Below are positions 1-6,352 of a stretch of DNA of 14,203 nucleotides, piece by piece. The stretch's first letter is position 1; every line of letters starts with the position of its first letter. Origin of the DNA: an uncultured Mycoplasmatota bacterium (GTDB taxonomy: Bacteria; Bacillota_I; Bacilli_A; RF39; UBA660). A program made the translations under genes and the position numbers. The notes under the pieces are model-generated. The model worked only from the letters and a program-made list of their open reading frames with translations. It had not been told where the DNA came from and did no database searches. The stretch covers positions 1 through 14,203 of the forward strand of contig USIB01000032.1 in the NCBI GenBank assembly GCA_900554615.1, in the 5' to 3' direction.

Positions 1-52
1 GTAAATCTTTTACATCTTCCAAATACTTCTCTTCATATTCAATTATTTTCAT
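1..52 (-). CDS. GNAT-like N-acyltransferase, N-terminal fragment cut by the window edge
   Basis: Only the first 17 codons are visible, starting MKIIEYEEKYLEDVKDL. This opening (beta-strand, then an acidic helix containing YLEDVKDL) is typical of small GNAT acetyltransferases, which transfer an acyl group from acyl-CoA to an amine, but the acetyl-CoA motif lies outside the window, so the family call is an inference. The ATG at 52-50 follows a good Shine-Dalgarno (AAAAGGAG, 65-58) with a 5-base spacer ATATA. The structured RNA element at 66-122 directly abuts that Shine-Dalgarno. The gene is the last visible member of the operon that starts near 4652. I see no promoter or terminator between it and the Nudix fusion gene. 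Confidence 0.55.
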   Translation of the reverse strand, partial: MKIIEYEEKYLEDVKDL

Positions 53-65
53 TATATCTCCTTTT

Positions 66-122
66 CCACTTCAGCCTGTAGTCTTCCGTGGTATGATAGA
101 GCCTATTCTAGTCTCTATCATA
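66..122 (-). ncRNA. Two-hairpin cis-regulatory RNA element, copy 1 (unrecognised class)
   Basis: Read on the minus strand, hairpin I has a 10-bp stem (92-101 with 113-122) and an 11-base loop ACUAGAAUAGG. Hairpin II follows at once, with a 4-bp stem (66-69 with 88-91) and an 18-base loop GGAAGACUACAGGCUGAA. The element begins 5 bases after the stop codon of the Nudix fusion gene and ends exactly where the Shine-Dalgarno of the next gene begins, so it is intercistronic and well placed to control translation. It is about 44% G+C, clearly richer than its surroundings. A second copy at 8162-8218 has identical loops and compensatory stem changes, which is the main evidence that the RNA structure is real. 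There is no U-tract after either hairpin, so it is not an intrinsic terminator. The ligand or binding partner is unknown. Confidence 0.75.
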
Positions 123-127
123 AAACA

Positions 128-1162
128 TTATTTTTTTTCTAAATATTCTGCTAAAGTCTTATAAGAATCTAAACTCCAAAATTTCCATCTTTCATTATCA
201 GGAAAGCATCCCAAAGTTTTATCTTCACCATCAGGTATAAATATAAAATCCCAACTCCAACCATAAGTACCACTTTTTTCTTTAGCAATAGTTCCTTTGG
301 TTATTCCTATAAAAGTAATTGGTTCCTTTCCATATTCGCAGAAGGCTAATACTTCTTTAAAATATGTTTTTCTATTCTCTACACCATCAAGTAATTTTAA
401 TAAACCATCTTCTCCTAAAGTATCATCAACATAATGCGTATATACTCCTGGAAAACCATTTAGTGCTTCAACAAATAAACCTGTATCATTCTTTAAAACA
501 CTACACTTTAACTTATCACTAGCCCATTTAGCAGAATACTTAGCAACATCTTCTACATCATCCGCTTGAATCTCTATCGTTTCCATTTTTATATTATCTA
601 CAAAGAAACCAAGTGGTTCTAATATTTGTCTTGCACTATCTATCTTAGCCCAATTTCCTGTTACATAAGTTATTTTTTTATTCATCTTTTCACATAAATA
701 TTTAAACATTAACCCATGTGATTTAGTTATCTTTTCTTTTTTTATTAAATCATCTATTTCTTCTTTAGTCATATATGAAACATAACTTACTTCTTCTTTT
801 TGAAGTTTAACACTATCTATATCAATATCTTTTTCCAAATAATAAATATCTCCAAATGGTACTCCAAATAATATACTTCCAATATATTTAATATCATCAT
901 TTGCTATATCTATTCCAAGTTCTTCTTTTACTTCTCTAATTATTGATGTTTTAGAGTCTTCATTATATAATACATGACCTCCAGTTGTACTATATAAACC
1001 ACCCTTTTCTAAAGAAGTTTTTTGTATTAAATATTTATTATCCTTATTTTTAATAAATATAACTGCCACTAAAATATGTTCATCATTAGATAGTTTATCT
1101 CCTCTAACTATCTTTTTATCTAATTTATTTTTATTATTATCATATACATTTAAGTATTCCAT
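128..1162 (-). CDS. Nudix hydrolase fused to RdgB/HAM1-type non-canonical NTP pyrophosphatase
   Basis: This is a two-domain nucleotide-pool cleaning enzyme of 344 residues. The N-terminal half (to about 160) holds a complete Nudix box GX5EX7REUXEEXGU, about residues 62-84 (GHVLYNE, then REVKEELGI). The C-terminal half is an RdgB/HAM1/ITPase domain: nucleotide motif TGNWAK (about 168-173), the NDTGLFVEALNGFPGVYT signature (about 225-242) and GWSWDFIFIP (about 301-310) in place of the usual GFGYDPIF.P. Known family activities are hydrolysis of damaged or non-canonical nucleoside triphosphates to the monophosphate and PPi. The usual SHR motif near the RdgB C-terminus is not evident; the tail reads KFWSLDSYKTL. 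The ATG at 1162 is chosen over the one at 1174 because GGAGG lies 5 bases upstream of it. That Shine-Dalgarno lies in the last codons of the pyrophosphatase-like gene, so translation is probably coupled. Confidence 0.9.
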   Translation of the reverse strand: MEYLNVYDNNKNKLDKKIVRGDKLSNDEHILVAVIFIKNKDNKYLIQKTSLEKGGLYSTTGGHVLYNEDSKTSIIREVKEELGIDIANDDIKYIGSILFGVPFGDIYYLEKDIDIDSVKLQKEEVSYVSYMTKEEIDDLIKKEKITKSHGLMFKYLCEKMNKKITYVTGNWAKIDSARQILEPLGFFVDNIKMETIEIQADDVEDVAKYSAKWASDKLKCSVLKNDTGLFVEALNGFPGVYTHYVDDTLGEDGLLKLLDGVENRKTYFKEVLAFCEYGKEPITFIGITKGTIAKEKSGTYGWSWDFIFIPDGEDKTLGCFPDNERWKFWSLDSYKTLAEYLEKK

Positions 1163-1164
1163 AT

Positions 1165-1500
1165 TCACCTCCATATAACCGATTTAAAAAATCTTTCTTG
1201 AAACTCTGTAAGAGCCATTATCTGATCATCAGTATAATTTACTCCATCTGGTACTACTACTAACTTATCATCATTATCATTAGTTCTATGTATAATAGCT
1301 ATTACTCTTCCATAATACTCTTTTACCGGATCAAATACTCCAAGTAAATAAGCATCTAATTCTTCTCCATCATCACTAATAGTATTAGGAACATAACCAT
1401 AATTTAAAAGATAAATAAAGTTATGTTTAGGATGCCTTGTCCCAAGTGGTCTATCTATTTTAATAGTTATTTTCTTACCAAGATAATCTTTAACATTCAT
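1165..1500 (-). CDS. Small family-I inorganic pyrophosphatase-like protein
   Basis: This is a 111-residue protein resembling the short clostridial proteins annotated as inorganic diphosphatase. Visible signatures are DRPLGTRHPKH (about 16-26), LNYGYVP (32-38), DDGEELDAYLLG (43-54) and DDKLVVVPDG (77-86). Against E. coli Ppa, the metal-binding stretch DGDPVD appears as DGEELD, so one aspartate is a glutamate; the D and K of the DxK segment are kept, but the loop carrying Ppa Asp97 is shortened. It is also shorter than a typical ~175-residue PPase. The likely role is hydrolysis of PPi, which suits its place beside the PPi-releasing Nudix/RdgB fusion, but activity is not certain. The start has AGGAGG with a 4-base spacer, and it overlaps the Gre-like gene by 11 bases, so the AGG AGG codons of that gene double as its ribosome binding site. 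Confidence 0.8.
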   Translation of the reverse strand: MNVKDYLGKKITIKIDRPLGTRHPKHNFIYLLNYGYVPNTISDDGEELDAYLLGVFDPVKEYYGRVIAIIHRTNDNDDKLVVVPDGVNYTDDQIMALTEFQERFFKSVIWR

Positions 1501-1990
1501 ATTTCCTCCTAATTATTTTAATACTTATTTTTTTATCATTAACATAATAACAAATATCATTGTCATTAATACTTTTTAAATATATACTTCTTCCTATCGG
1601 ACTATTTAAAGATACTTCTTTAATTTTAGCATTATTATCTATCATATATTTACCAGTTAATTTAATAGTATATTCTTCTATATCATATATATCATATATA
1701 ACCTTTATCATGAGGATATCTCCTATATCTATTATATCATCAGAAGTTCTTTTTTTATCTACTATTTTAAGATTTTTCTCATCTTCTAACATTTTATTTA
1801 TTCTAGAAGCAATCTTTCTACTTTCTCGCATTGTATCTTCAAAAGCAAAATTATCATGCCAACCATCACCTACTGCATCAGCATAGGATTCACTCCCTAT
1901 GCTGGCAATAGATAAACTTAAATCTTTTAATTTATTTAATTCTTCATAATACTGATTAAATCCATCAATATCTACTAATATATCTTTCAT
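1490..1990 (-). CDS. GreA/GreB-family transcription elongation factor-like protein
   Basis: The 166-residue product has the two-part Gre layout. The N-terminal part is a predicted coiled-coil hairpin whose tip reads GDGWHDNFAFED (about 41-52), the counterpart of GDLKENAEY in E. coli GreA; acidic residues Asp42 and Asp46 are kept at the tip. The C-terminal FKBP-like domain carries the hallmark VSLNSPIGRSIY (about 126-137). True Gre factors enter the RNA polymerase secondary channel and stimulate cleavage of backtracked RNA; whether this divergent version does so is an inference. ATG at 1990 is preferred to the GTG at 1996 because AGGAGG lies 5 bases before the ATG. The gene begins 9 bases after the permease stop and overlaps the next gene by 11 bases, so it belongs to the ABC operon. 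It encodes no membrane segment. Confidence 0.75.
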   Translation of the reverse strand: MKDILVDIDGFNQYYEELNKLKDLSLSIASIGSESYADAVGDGWHDNFAFEDTMRESRKIASRINKMLEDEKNLKIVDKKRTSDDIIDIGDILMIKVIYDIYDIEEYTIKLTGKYMIDNNAKIKEVSLNSPIGRSIYLKSINDNDICYYVNDKKISIKIIRRKYEC

Positions 1991-1999
1991 AAACACCTC

Positions 2000-2779
2000 C
2001 TATGAACCTGTACTACTATAATGTTTTAAGCCTATTTTAAAAGATAAAAAACATGGTATTAAATATACTACTATTAATAACGGTGATAATAAATATAAAG
2101 TATTATTAGATTTTCCTAATAGATAAAGTAAAGGATAATAATTAACTGAAGCATATGGAATAATAAAAGTAAATATAAATATAAAACCTTTTCTAAATAT
2201 TCCTATTGGATACTGAGCCATTTGTTTACCACCATCAGTTAATAAGTTTCTTACTTCTAATCCATGAATAGTAATAAAACAGTATGAAGCCATTAATAAG
2301 AATATTCCAAAGAATAATATTGTTGAAGATATAAACATTGTTATTATTAATAATATATTTATAATATTCCATTCTATATTCAAATGACTTATAGCTATAA
2401 AGAATATTATTAATGACTGTATAATTCTAGCTACTTTTACAAAATCCATTTCACTACATATTACTTGATATAATATACCTCTAGGTCTTACTAATAATCT
2501 ATCTAAAGAGCCATCAATAATAAATTTATCAAACTTATCTACTCCTCTAAAGAATGTTTCATTAAAAGCAAAGCCAAAATGAATAATAGAAAAACATAAT
2601 AGTACTTCATATAAAGTAAAACCTTTAATATTATCAAATCTTTGAAATAAAGCTACTGTCATAAAGTAATAAGTAAAAAATACTCCTATCTGACTAATAA
2701 AAGTCAAGATAAATGATAGACGATATTCTAACTGTGACTTTAATTTAAGTTTCATTGATTCTATATATAACTTAACCAC
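2000..2779 (-). CDS. ABC-2 type transporter permease (COG3694-like)
   Basis: This is a 259-residue integral membrane protein with about six hydrophobic segments: near 22-45, 58-75, 115-133, 138-170, 198-222 and 228-250. The segment QYPIGIFRKGFIFIFTFIIP and the following YYPLLYLLGK are characteristic of one of the two permeases in three-gene ABC-2 exporters paired with COG4586-type ATPases. It should form a heterodimeric membrane channel with the product of 2772-3572, powered by the ATPase at 3569-4552. The substrate is unknown. The predicted start is GTG at 2779, overlapping the previous gene by 8 bases; upstream is AAAGGCTGTGAT, which matches most of the 16S anti-Shine-Dalgarno complement. 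An ATG eight codons downstream lacks a good ribosome binding site. Confidence 0.85.
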   Translation of the reverse strand: MVKLYIESMKLKLKSQLEYRLSFILTFISQIGVFFTYYFMTVALFQRFDNIKGFTLYEVLLCFSIIHFGFAFNETFFRGVDKFDKFIIDGSLDRLLVRPRGILYQVICSEMDFVKVARIIQSLIIFFIAISHLNIEWNIINILLIITMFISSTILFFGIFLLMASYCFITIHGLEVRNLLTDGGKQMAQYPIGIFRKGFIFIFTFIIPYASVNYYPLLYLLGKSNNTLYLLSPLLIVVYLIPCFLSFKIGLKHYSSTGS

Positions 2780-3572
2780 CTTGTATCACAGCCTTTCTAA
2801 GTGACACTCTTGATATTAAGTATCCTAATGATATTGTAATAATTATCCAAATGATAGAGCCGACAATAAGAATATATCCTTCTTTTAGTGGTATGCTATT
2901 AGAGTATATTCTAAAGGGAAAGTCTCCAATAAACCTAAAAGGAAGAAATTCCGCTATATGTTTTAACCACGTTGGAAAGAAAGGTATTGGAACCGTTCCA
3001 CCCATAAATATATCTGCTATTACACTATAAGTAGTCATAGCACCCTTTTCATCTAAAGTAAACATTGTTAAAATATGCATAAGTAAATTTAAAGCCGTGA
3101 CTAAGAATAATCCTAATACTAATGCTACTATAAATATTATAAAATTATTTATCGAATAAGGACCAGATAAATGAAATGGTTCTGGTAATGATATAGCAAG
3201 AATTATTAAAGGAATAAATCTAAGTAAAACTGCTACTAACCTTTTAGCTAGCATCTTAATATACCATTTAAAATAAAAGTCTTGAGGTCTTATTAATTCA
3301 TAAGCTAAATTACCATTCTTAATCATATCAAGTAGTTCATTCTCTCTATCAAAAGGATATATTAAAGCAAAGAATGATTGCTGAAGCCATAAGTAATTAA
3401 CAAGTTCTTGCCAGTTCATTGGTACATTACCACCACTTTCGTAGAAGGCTAAATATACCATAATAAATATTAAAGCAAAGAATATTTGTGTACATATACC
3501 CGCTACTGCTTCCATTCGATATTGAAGATTTGTTATAAATCTTAATCTAAAATAACTTAAATATGATTTCAT
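2772..3572 (-). CDS. ABC-2 type transporter permease (COG4587-like)
   Basis: The product is a 266-residue membrane protein with about six transmembrane stretches (near 24-46, 58-75, 110-130, 143-172, 180-200 and 230-255). The motifs LLDMIKNGNLAYELIRPQD (about 81-99) and the later FMGGTVPIPFFPTWL and LPFRFIGDFPFRIY are typical of the partner permease in the uncharacterised COG3694/4587/4586 export systems. Its ATG overlaps the stop of the ATPase gene (ATGA, 4 bases), so translation is coupled. Together the three proteins make one complete ABC exporter: two distinct permeases and one ATPase, with no separate substrate-binding protein. Confidence 0.85.
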   Translation of the reverse strand: MKSYLSYFRLRFITNLQYRMEAVAGICTQIFFALIFIMVYLAFYESGGNVPMNWQELVNYLWLQQSFFALIYPFDRENELLDMIKNGNLAYELIRPQDFYFKWYIKMLAKRLVAVLLRFIPLIILAISLPEPFHLSGPYSINNFIIFIVALVLGLFLVTALNLLMHILTMFTLDEKGAMTTYSVIADIFMGGTVPIPFFPTWLKHIAEFLPFRFIGDFPFRIYSNSIPLKEGYILIVGSIIWIIITISLGYLISRVSLRKAVIQGG

Positions 3573-4552
3573 AATTCATAGTCCTCGTATAATTTAAGTA
3601 TTACATCATCTATGCTTTCATTATCTATCTCAATATCATTTATATTATATTTTAGAGTAAGTTTACTTAAAAAATCAGATATACTTATTATATTAGAGTC
3701 TATTACAAAATTATAATAATCTATTTTTTTATTCTTCTTAACAAGACCTTTTACTTTGATATTATCTATCTTATCTTTAGTAAATATCTTAATATTTTTA
3801 TAACTACCATACTTTAATTTTAATGTTTTTATATTTCCATCATATAGTATCTCTCCATTACCAATTAAGATAATTCTCTTAGCCAGTGCTTCAATATCAT
3901 TCATATCATGAGTAGTAAGAATTACTGTTACTTTATTTTCTTTATTTATCTTTTTAATAAAGTCTCTTACTATCTTCTTAGATATAGCATCTAATCCTAT
4001 TGTAGGTTCATCTAAGAATAATATTTCTGGCTTATGTAGAAGAGATGATGCTATTTCACACCTCATTCTCTCTCCTAGAGAAAGCGTTCTAACCGGTTTC
4101 TTTATTATTTCTTCAATACCCAAAAGTTCTACTAGATATTTCTTTGTCTTTTGATATTCATTATTATCTATTTTATAGATATCTCTTAGTAAATCAAAAG
4201 TATCTTCCGCCGGAATATCAAAAGCAAGTTGACTTCTTTGTCCAAAGACTACTCCTATCTTAGACACATATTTTTTTCGATCTTTAATAGGATCTAAATT
4301 ATTTATTTTGATGCTTCCACTAGTAGGAAGAAGTATTCCTGAAAGCATCTTAATGGTAGTACTCTTTCCAGCGCCATTAGGTCCAATATAACCTACTACT
4401 TCTCCTTTCTTTATTTCAAAAGATATATTCTTTACTGCTTCTACTTCTTTGTATTCTCTTTTGAAAAATGATTTTAAAGCAGCCTTTAGTCCACTATTTC
4501 GTTTGGCTACTTTAAAAGTTTTTGTTATGTTATCAACTTTGATGAATGACAT
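3569..4552 (-). CDS. ABC transporter ATP-binding protein (COG4586-like)
   Basis: This 327-residue ATPase drives the export system encoded downstream. Visible motifs are Walker A GPNGAGKST (57-65), the Q-loop in VFGQRSQLAFD (about 102-112), signature LSLGERMR (157-164), Walker B ILFLDEP (177-183) and the H-loop histidine in TTHDM (about 215). An N-terminal insertion (about 15-38, rich in K and R) before the Walker A region and the FGQRSQL Q-loop are typical of the COG4586 group. About 90 residues follow the core and probably form a regulatory C-terminal domain. The ATG at 4552 is preferred to an upstream TTG because an almost complete anti-16S match lies before it (4559-4572). The gene heads a seven-gene operon. 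Confidence 0.92.
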   Translation of the reverse strand: MSFIKVDNITKTFKVAKRNSGLKAALKSFFKREYKEVEAVKNISFEIKKGEVVGYIGPNGAGKSTTIKMLSGILLPTSGSIKINNLDPIKDRKKYVSKIGVVFGQRSQLAFDIPAEDTFDLLRDIYKIDNNEYQKTKKYLVELLGIEEIIKKPVRTLSLGERMRCEIASSLLHKPEILFLDEPTIGLDAISKKIVRDFIKKINKENKVTVILTTHDMNDIEALAKRIILIGNGEILYDGNIKTLKLKYGSYKNIKIFTKDKIDNIKVKGLVKKNKKIDYYNFVIDSNIISISDFLSKLTLKYNINDIEIDNESIDDVILKLYEDYEL

Positions 4553-4558
4553 TTTAAT

Positions 4559-4572
4559 ATCACATCCTTTCT
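4559..4572 (-). promoter_or_regulatory. Extended Shine-Dalgarno of the ABC ATPase gene
   Basis: The minus strand reads AGAAAGGATGTGAT, which matches the full AGAAAGGAGGTGAT complement of the 16S rRNA 3' end at 13 of 14 positions. It lies 6 bases upstream of the ATG at 4552 and fixes that start. It lies just 3' of the long leader hairpin, with two bases of overlap, so folding of that hairpin's base could affect access to it. Confidence 0.75.
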
Positions 4573-4652
4573 GACAACGCAAAAAAGCCACATATTTATA
4601 TATGTAGTCTCTTCGTGTAAATAAATATATGGATTTTTCTTCGCAAATGTCA
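4572..4652 (-). promoter_or_regulatory. Long hairpin leader with internal U tract, upstream of the ABC operon
   Basis: On the minus strand the 5' untranslated region folds into one long imperfect hairpin. TGACA (4652-4648) pairs with TGTCA (4576-4572), and inside this a run of about 17 pairs forms between AAAAATCC-ATATATTTAT and ATAAATATG-TGGCTTTT, leaving an apical loop of about 20 bases that contains ACACGAAGAGACUACA. The inner stem is followed directly by CTTTTTTG, as in an intrinsic terminator. The predicted transcription start (about 4651) falls at the foot of the hairpin. This suggests an attenuator or an RNA stability/translation control structure for the exporter operon. It may also stop transcripts that read in from the peptidase gene upstream. 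No known riboswitch consensus is seen. Confidence 0.6.
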
Positions 4653-4657
4653 TAATA

Positions 4658-4686
4658 AATATATAATATTTAAAATACTTTGTCAA
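4658..4686 (-). promoter_or_regulatory. Sigma-A type promoter of the ABC/Gre/Nudix operon
   Basis: The -35 box is the perfect consensus TTGACA (4686-4681); after 17 bases comes the -10 box TATATT (4663-4658), five of six consensus bases. Transcription would start near 4651, at the base of the leader hairpin. The -35 box lies just after the stop codon of the peptidase gene. No other convincing promoter is seen between here and the left edge, so the seven genes below probably share this one. Confidence 0.8.
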
Positions 4687-4691
4687 TAGTT

Positions 4692-5489
4692 TTATACTAT
4701 TTTTTTATCTAATAGTTCATTTAAACTTTTAAACTCCTTAGATACTTCTAATTTTTCTTCATAATATTTACCATTTTGGTAGAAACCTTTCAAAGCATAT
4801 GCTTCTTTTATATTATGAGCCTTTACTTCACTAGTAATTATTCTATATTCATTATCTACTATCTCGATACAAGAACAATTACTTAACATTATGCCTACTT
4901 TATCTTTATTTTTTAATTCTTCTTTCGTAGATTCATATCTTCCATCTTCATCAGTATGAGGAGTAATATAAGCATCTATATAGTTTAGACAATCTACACT
5001 ACTAAAGGTTATATTGTTATTACTAGTTACTGAATCTGAATTACAAGAATTAAACCAGCACACTGCTCCAGCAGATACCCCACACATTACTTTACCTTCG
5101 TTGTAGGCTTTAAGTAATACTTTATCAAATCCTGTTTTCTTCCATAAATTAATCATCTCTAAAGTATCACCACCACCTTCATAAATAATATCGGCCCACT
5201 CTATTTTCTCTTTTACTACTTCCATATCATCTAATTCAGTACTTTTTAAAGTTCTGCAACTACAACCAAACATATCTCCATATATTTTTTTCATCGTTTC
5301 AAAATAACCCTCTTCAATAGCATTATTAAATGGCTGAGCATGAACCATAAATAAATAATTAGGATTTTCTTTACCTGTTAATCTTATTATTTCTCTATCC
5401 ATAGGTTCAGTTTCATACGCACGATATTTACCATTACCTAAATATCTTCCATTCTCTCCTCCACCTATAGCCACTATTTTCTTTGTCAT
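4692..5489 (-). CDS. Peptidase family S51 (dipeptidase E-like)
   Basis: This is a 265-residue soluble protein of the S51 serine peptidase family (PepE, cyanophycinase relatives), which in known members cleaves Asp-containing dipeptides in the cytoplasm. Visible features are the N-terminal IGGGENGR (about 8-15), EGGGDTLEMINLW (104-116), the nucleophile elbow GVSAGAVCWF (137-146, Ser139) and ITPHTDEDGR (175-184, with His178 as the candidate catalytic histidine). This is the pattern of close PepE-like proteins such as the Listeria and Bacillus versions. The exact substrate cannot be read from sequence. The ATG has AAAGGAGG 5 bases upstream, and the gene follows dinD by 17 bases, so both are probably co-transcribed. 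No obvious terminator follows it; the ABC leader hairpin may serve. Confidence 0.88.
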   Translation of the reverse strand: MTKKIVAIGGGENGRYLGNGKYRAYETEPMDREIIRLTGKENPNYLFMVHAQPFNNAIEEGYFETMKKIYGDMFGCSCRTLKSTELDDMEVVKEKIEWADIIYEGGGDTLEMINLWKKTGFDKVLLKAYNEGKVMCGVSAGAVCWFNSCNSDSVTSNNNITFSSVDCLNYIDAYITPHTDEDGRYESTKEELKNKDKVGIMLSNCSCIEIVDNEYRIITSEVKAHNIKEAYALKGFYQNGKYYEEKLEVSKEFKSLNELLDKKIV

Positions 5490-5506
5490 AATATCCTCCT
5501 TTATTA

Positions 5507-6352
5507 CTACTTTATATTATATTTATAATCATTAATCTTTAATTTTTTATTTTCTTTTTCTAATTCTTTTAAGCTTTTATCCGGTGTTGGTAAGTCTTCT
5601 GGCATAGTACCTCCTAATTCTTTAATAGTGTTTCTTATCTTACTTCCAACTTCATAATGAGTTTTATTTGCTTTACTTTCAGAATTAACATCATCTCTTT
5701 TTAGTTTTTGTTCCGTTTGAGATATTCTAAACAGATTAGCAATTAATTCCTCACTACCCATATTATCTAATATGTCTTCTCGGTATCTTAGTTTTTTTCT
5801 TTTGGCAATATCATCAGCGGTTTCTCCATTATATAATCCTTTATAACCAGCATTATGAAACTTATCGAAGTTCTTTACTCCAGCATTTCGTGCAGCAATA
5901 TTTAATGAATAATTTCCTTTCCTTGTTAGATTTCTCTGATAAAATCTTTTTTCTTCTTCTGTTAAACTAGAATATTCTCTTTCTGTCAATTCCATCTTTC
6001 TAGTTTGAATGGCAAAATAAGTTTGCCCTAAAGCAACAACTTCTTTTTTAGGATCAGCATTTTGTACTATTAAATAACATGCATAACGAGATAATTTATA
6101 ATCTAATATAGTTCTTTTAGCTTCTTTTGCTAATTCTATCATTTTTCCCACTTGGGAAAAATGTTCTTCACATTCATAATTACTTTTCTTACACGCTATT
6201 TTTGCATTGTTAATTACATTATTAAACTTATCCCATCTTTTATATTCCAGTACCTTTTGTAATTCTCTAGCTAGCCAATATTCATTACCAAACTCATCTA
6301 TATGTTTTATATCATCAAACATCTTTTCTGTATATTCTTTTATTTCATTCAT
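5507..6352 (-). CDS. dinD: DNA-damage-inducible protein D family (DinD)
   Basis: The 281-residue product closely follows E. coli DinD: FGNEYWLARELQKVLEY (about 21-37), KLSRYACYLIVQNADPKKEVVALGQTYFA (split here: KLSRYACYLIVQNADP at about 86-101, then VVALGQTYFAIQTRK at 105-119), and a charged C-terminal half. The N-terminal part belongs to the BRO-N / antirepressor-like fold. In E. coli the gene is SOS-induced and the protein inhibits RecA in vitro; the role in this organism is not known. The ATG overlaps the stop of the 35-codon ORF upstream by 4 bases (ATGA), and AAGGAG lies 9 bases before it. The promoter upstream (6485-6514) shows no GAAC-N4-GTTC LexA box of the Bacillus kind, so SOS control is not evident. 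Confidence 0.9.
   Translation of the reverse strand: MNEIKEYTEKMFDDIKHIDEFGNEYWLARELQKVLEYKRWDKFNNVINNAKIACKKSNYECEEHFSQVGKMIELAKEAKRTILDYKLSRYACYLIVQNADPKKEVVALGQTYFAIQTRKMELTEREYSSLTEEEKRFYQRNLTRKGNYSLNIAARNAGVKNFDKFHNAGYKGLYNGETADDIAKRKKLRYREDILDNMGSEELIANLFRISQTEQKLKRDDVNSESKANKTHYEVGSKIRNTIKELGGTMPEDLPTPDKSLKELEKENKKLKINDYKYNIK

Noticed and set aside
66..122. Two-hairpin element as an intrinsic terminator or an insertion-sequence end
   Set aside because: Neither hairpin is followed by a U tract, no target-site duplication or terminal inverted repeat pair is seen, and the changes between copies preserve RNA pairing.
1560..1886. Plus-strand ORF of 108 codons
   Set aside because: It lies wholly inside the Gre-like gene on the other strand, has no ribosome binding site of note and is a hydrophobic shadow caused by AT-rich antisense reading.
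4590..4625. Resemblance of the ABC leader loop (CACGAAGAGACUACA) to element hairpin II (CACGGAAGACUACA)
   Set aside because: The match is short and needs a 2-base gap, the second half (AGGCUGAA) is missing, and the surrounding stem is unlike hairpin II. Probably chance, so it is not counted as a third copy.
4526..4653. Leaderless 42-codon ORF starting MTFAKKNPYIYLHEETT inside the ABC leader
   Set aside because: There is no Shine-Dalgarno, and the ATG would have to be within a base or two of the transcription start. Its sequence is dictated by the inverted repeat. A regulatory leader peptide cannot be excluded but is not supported.
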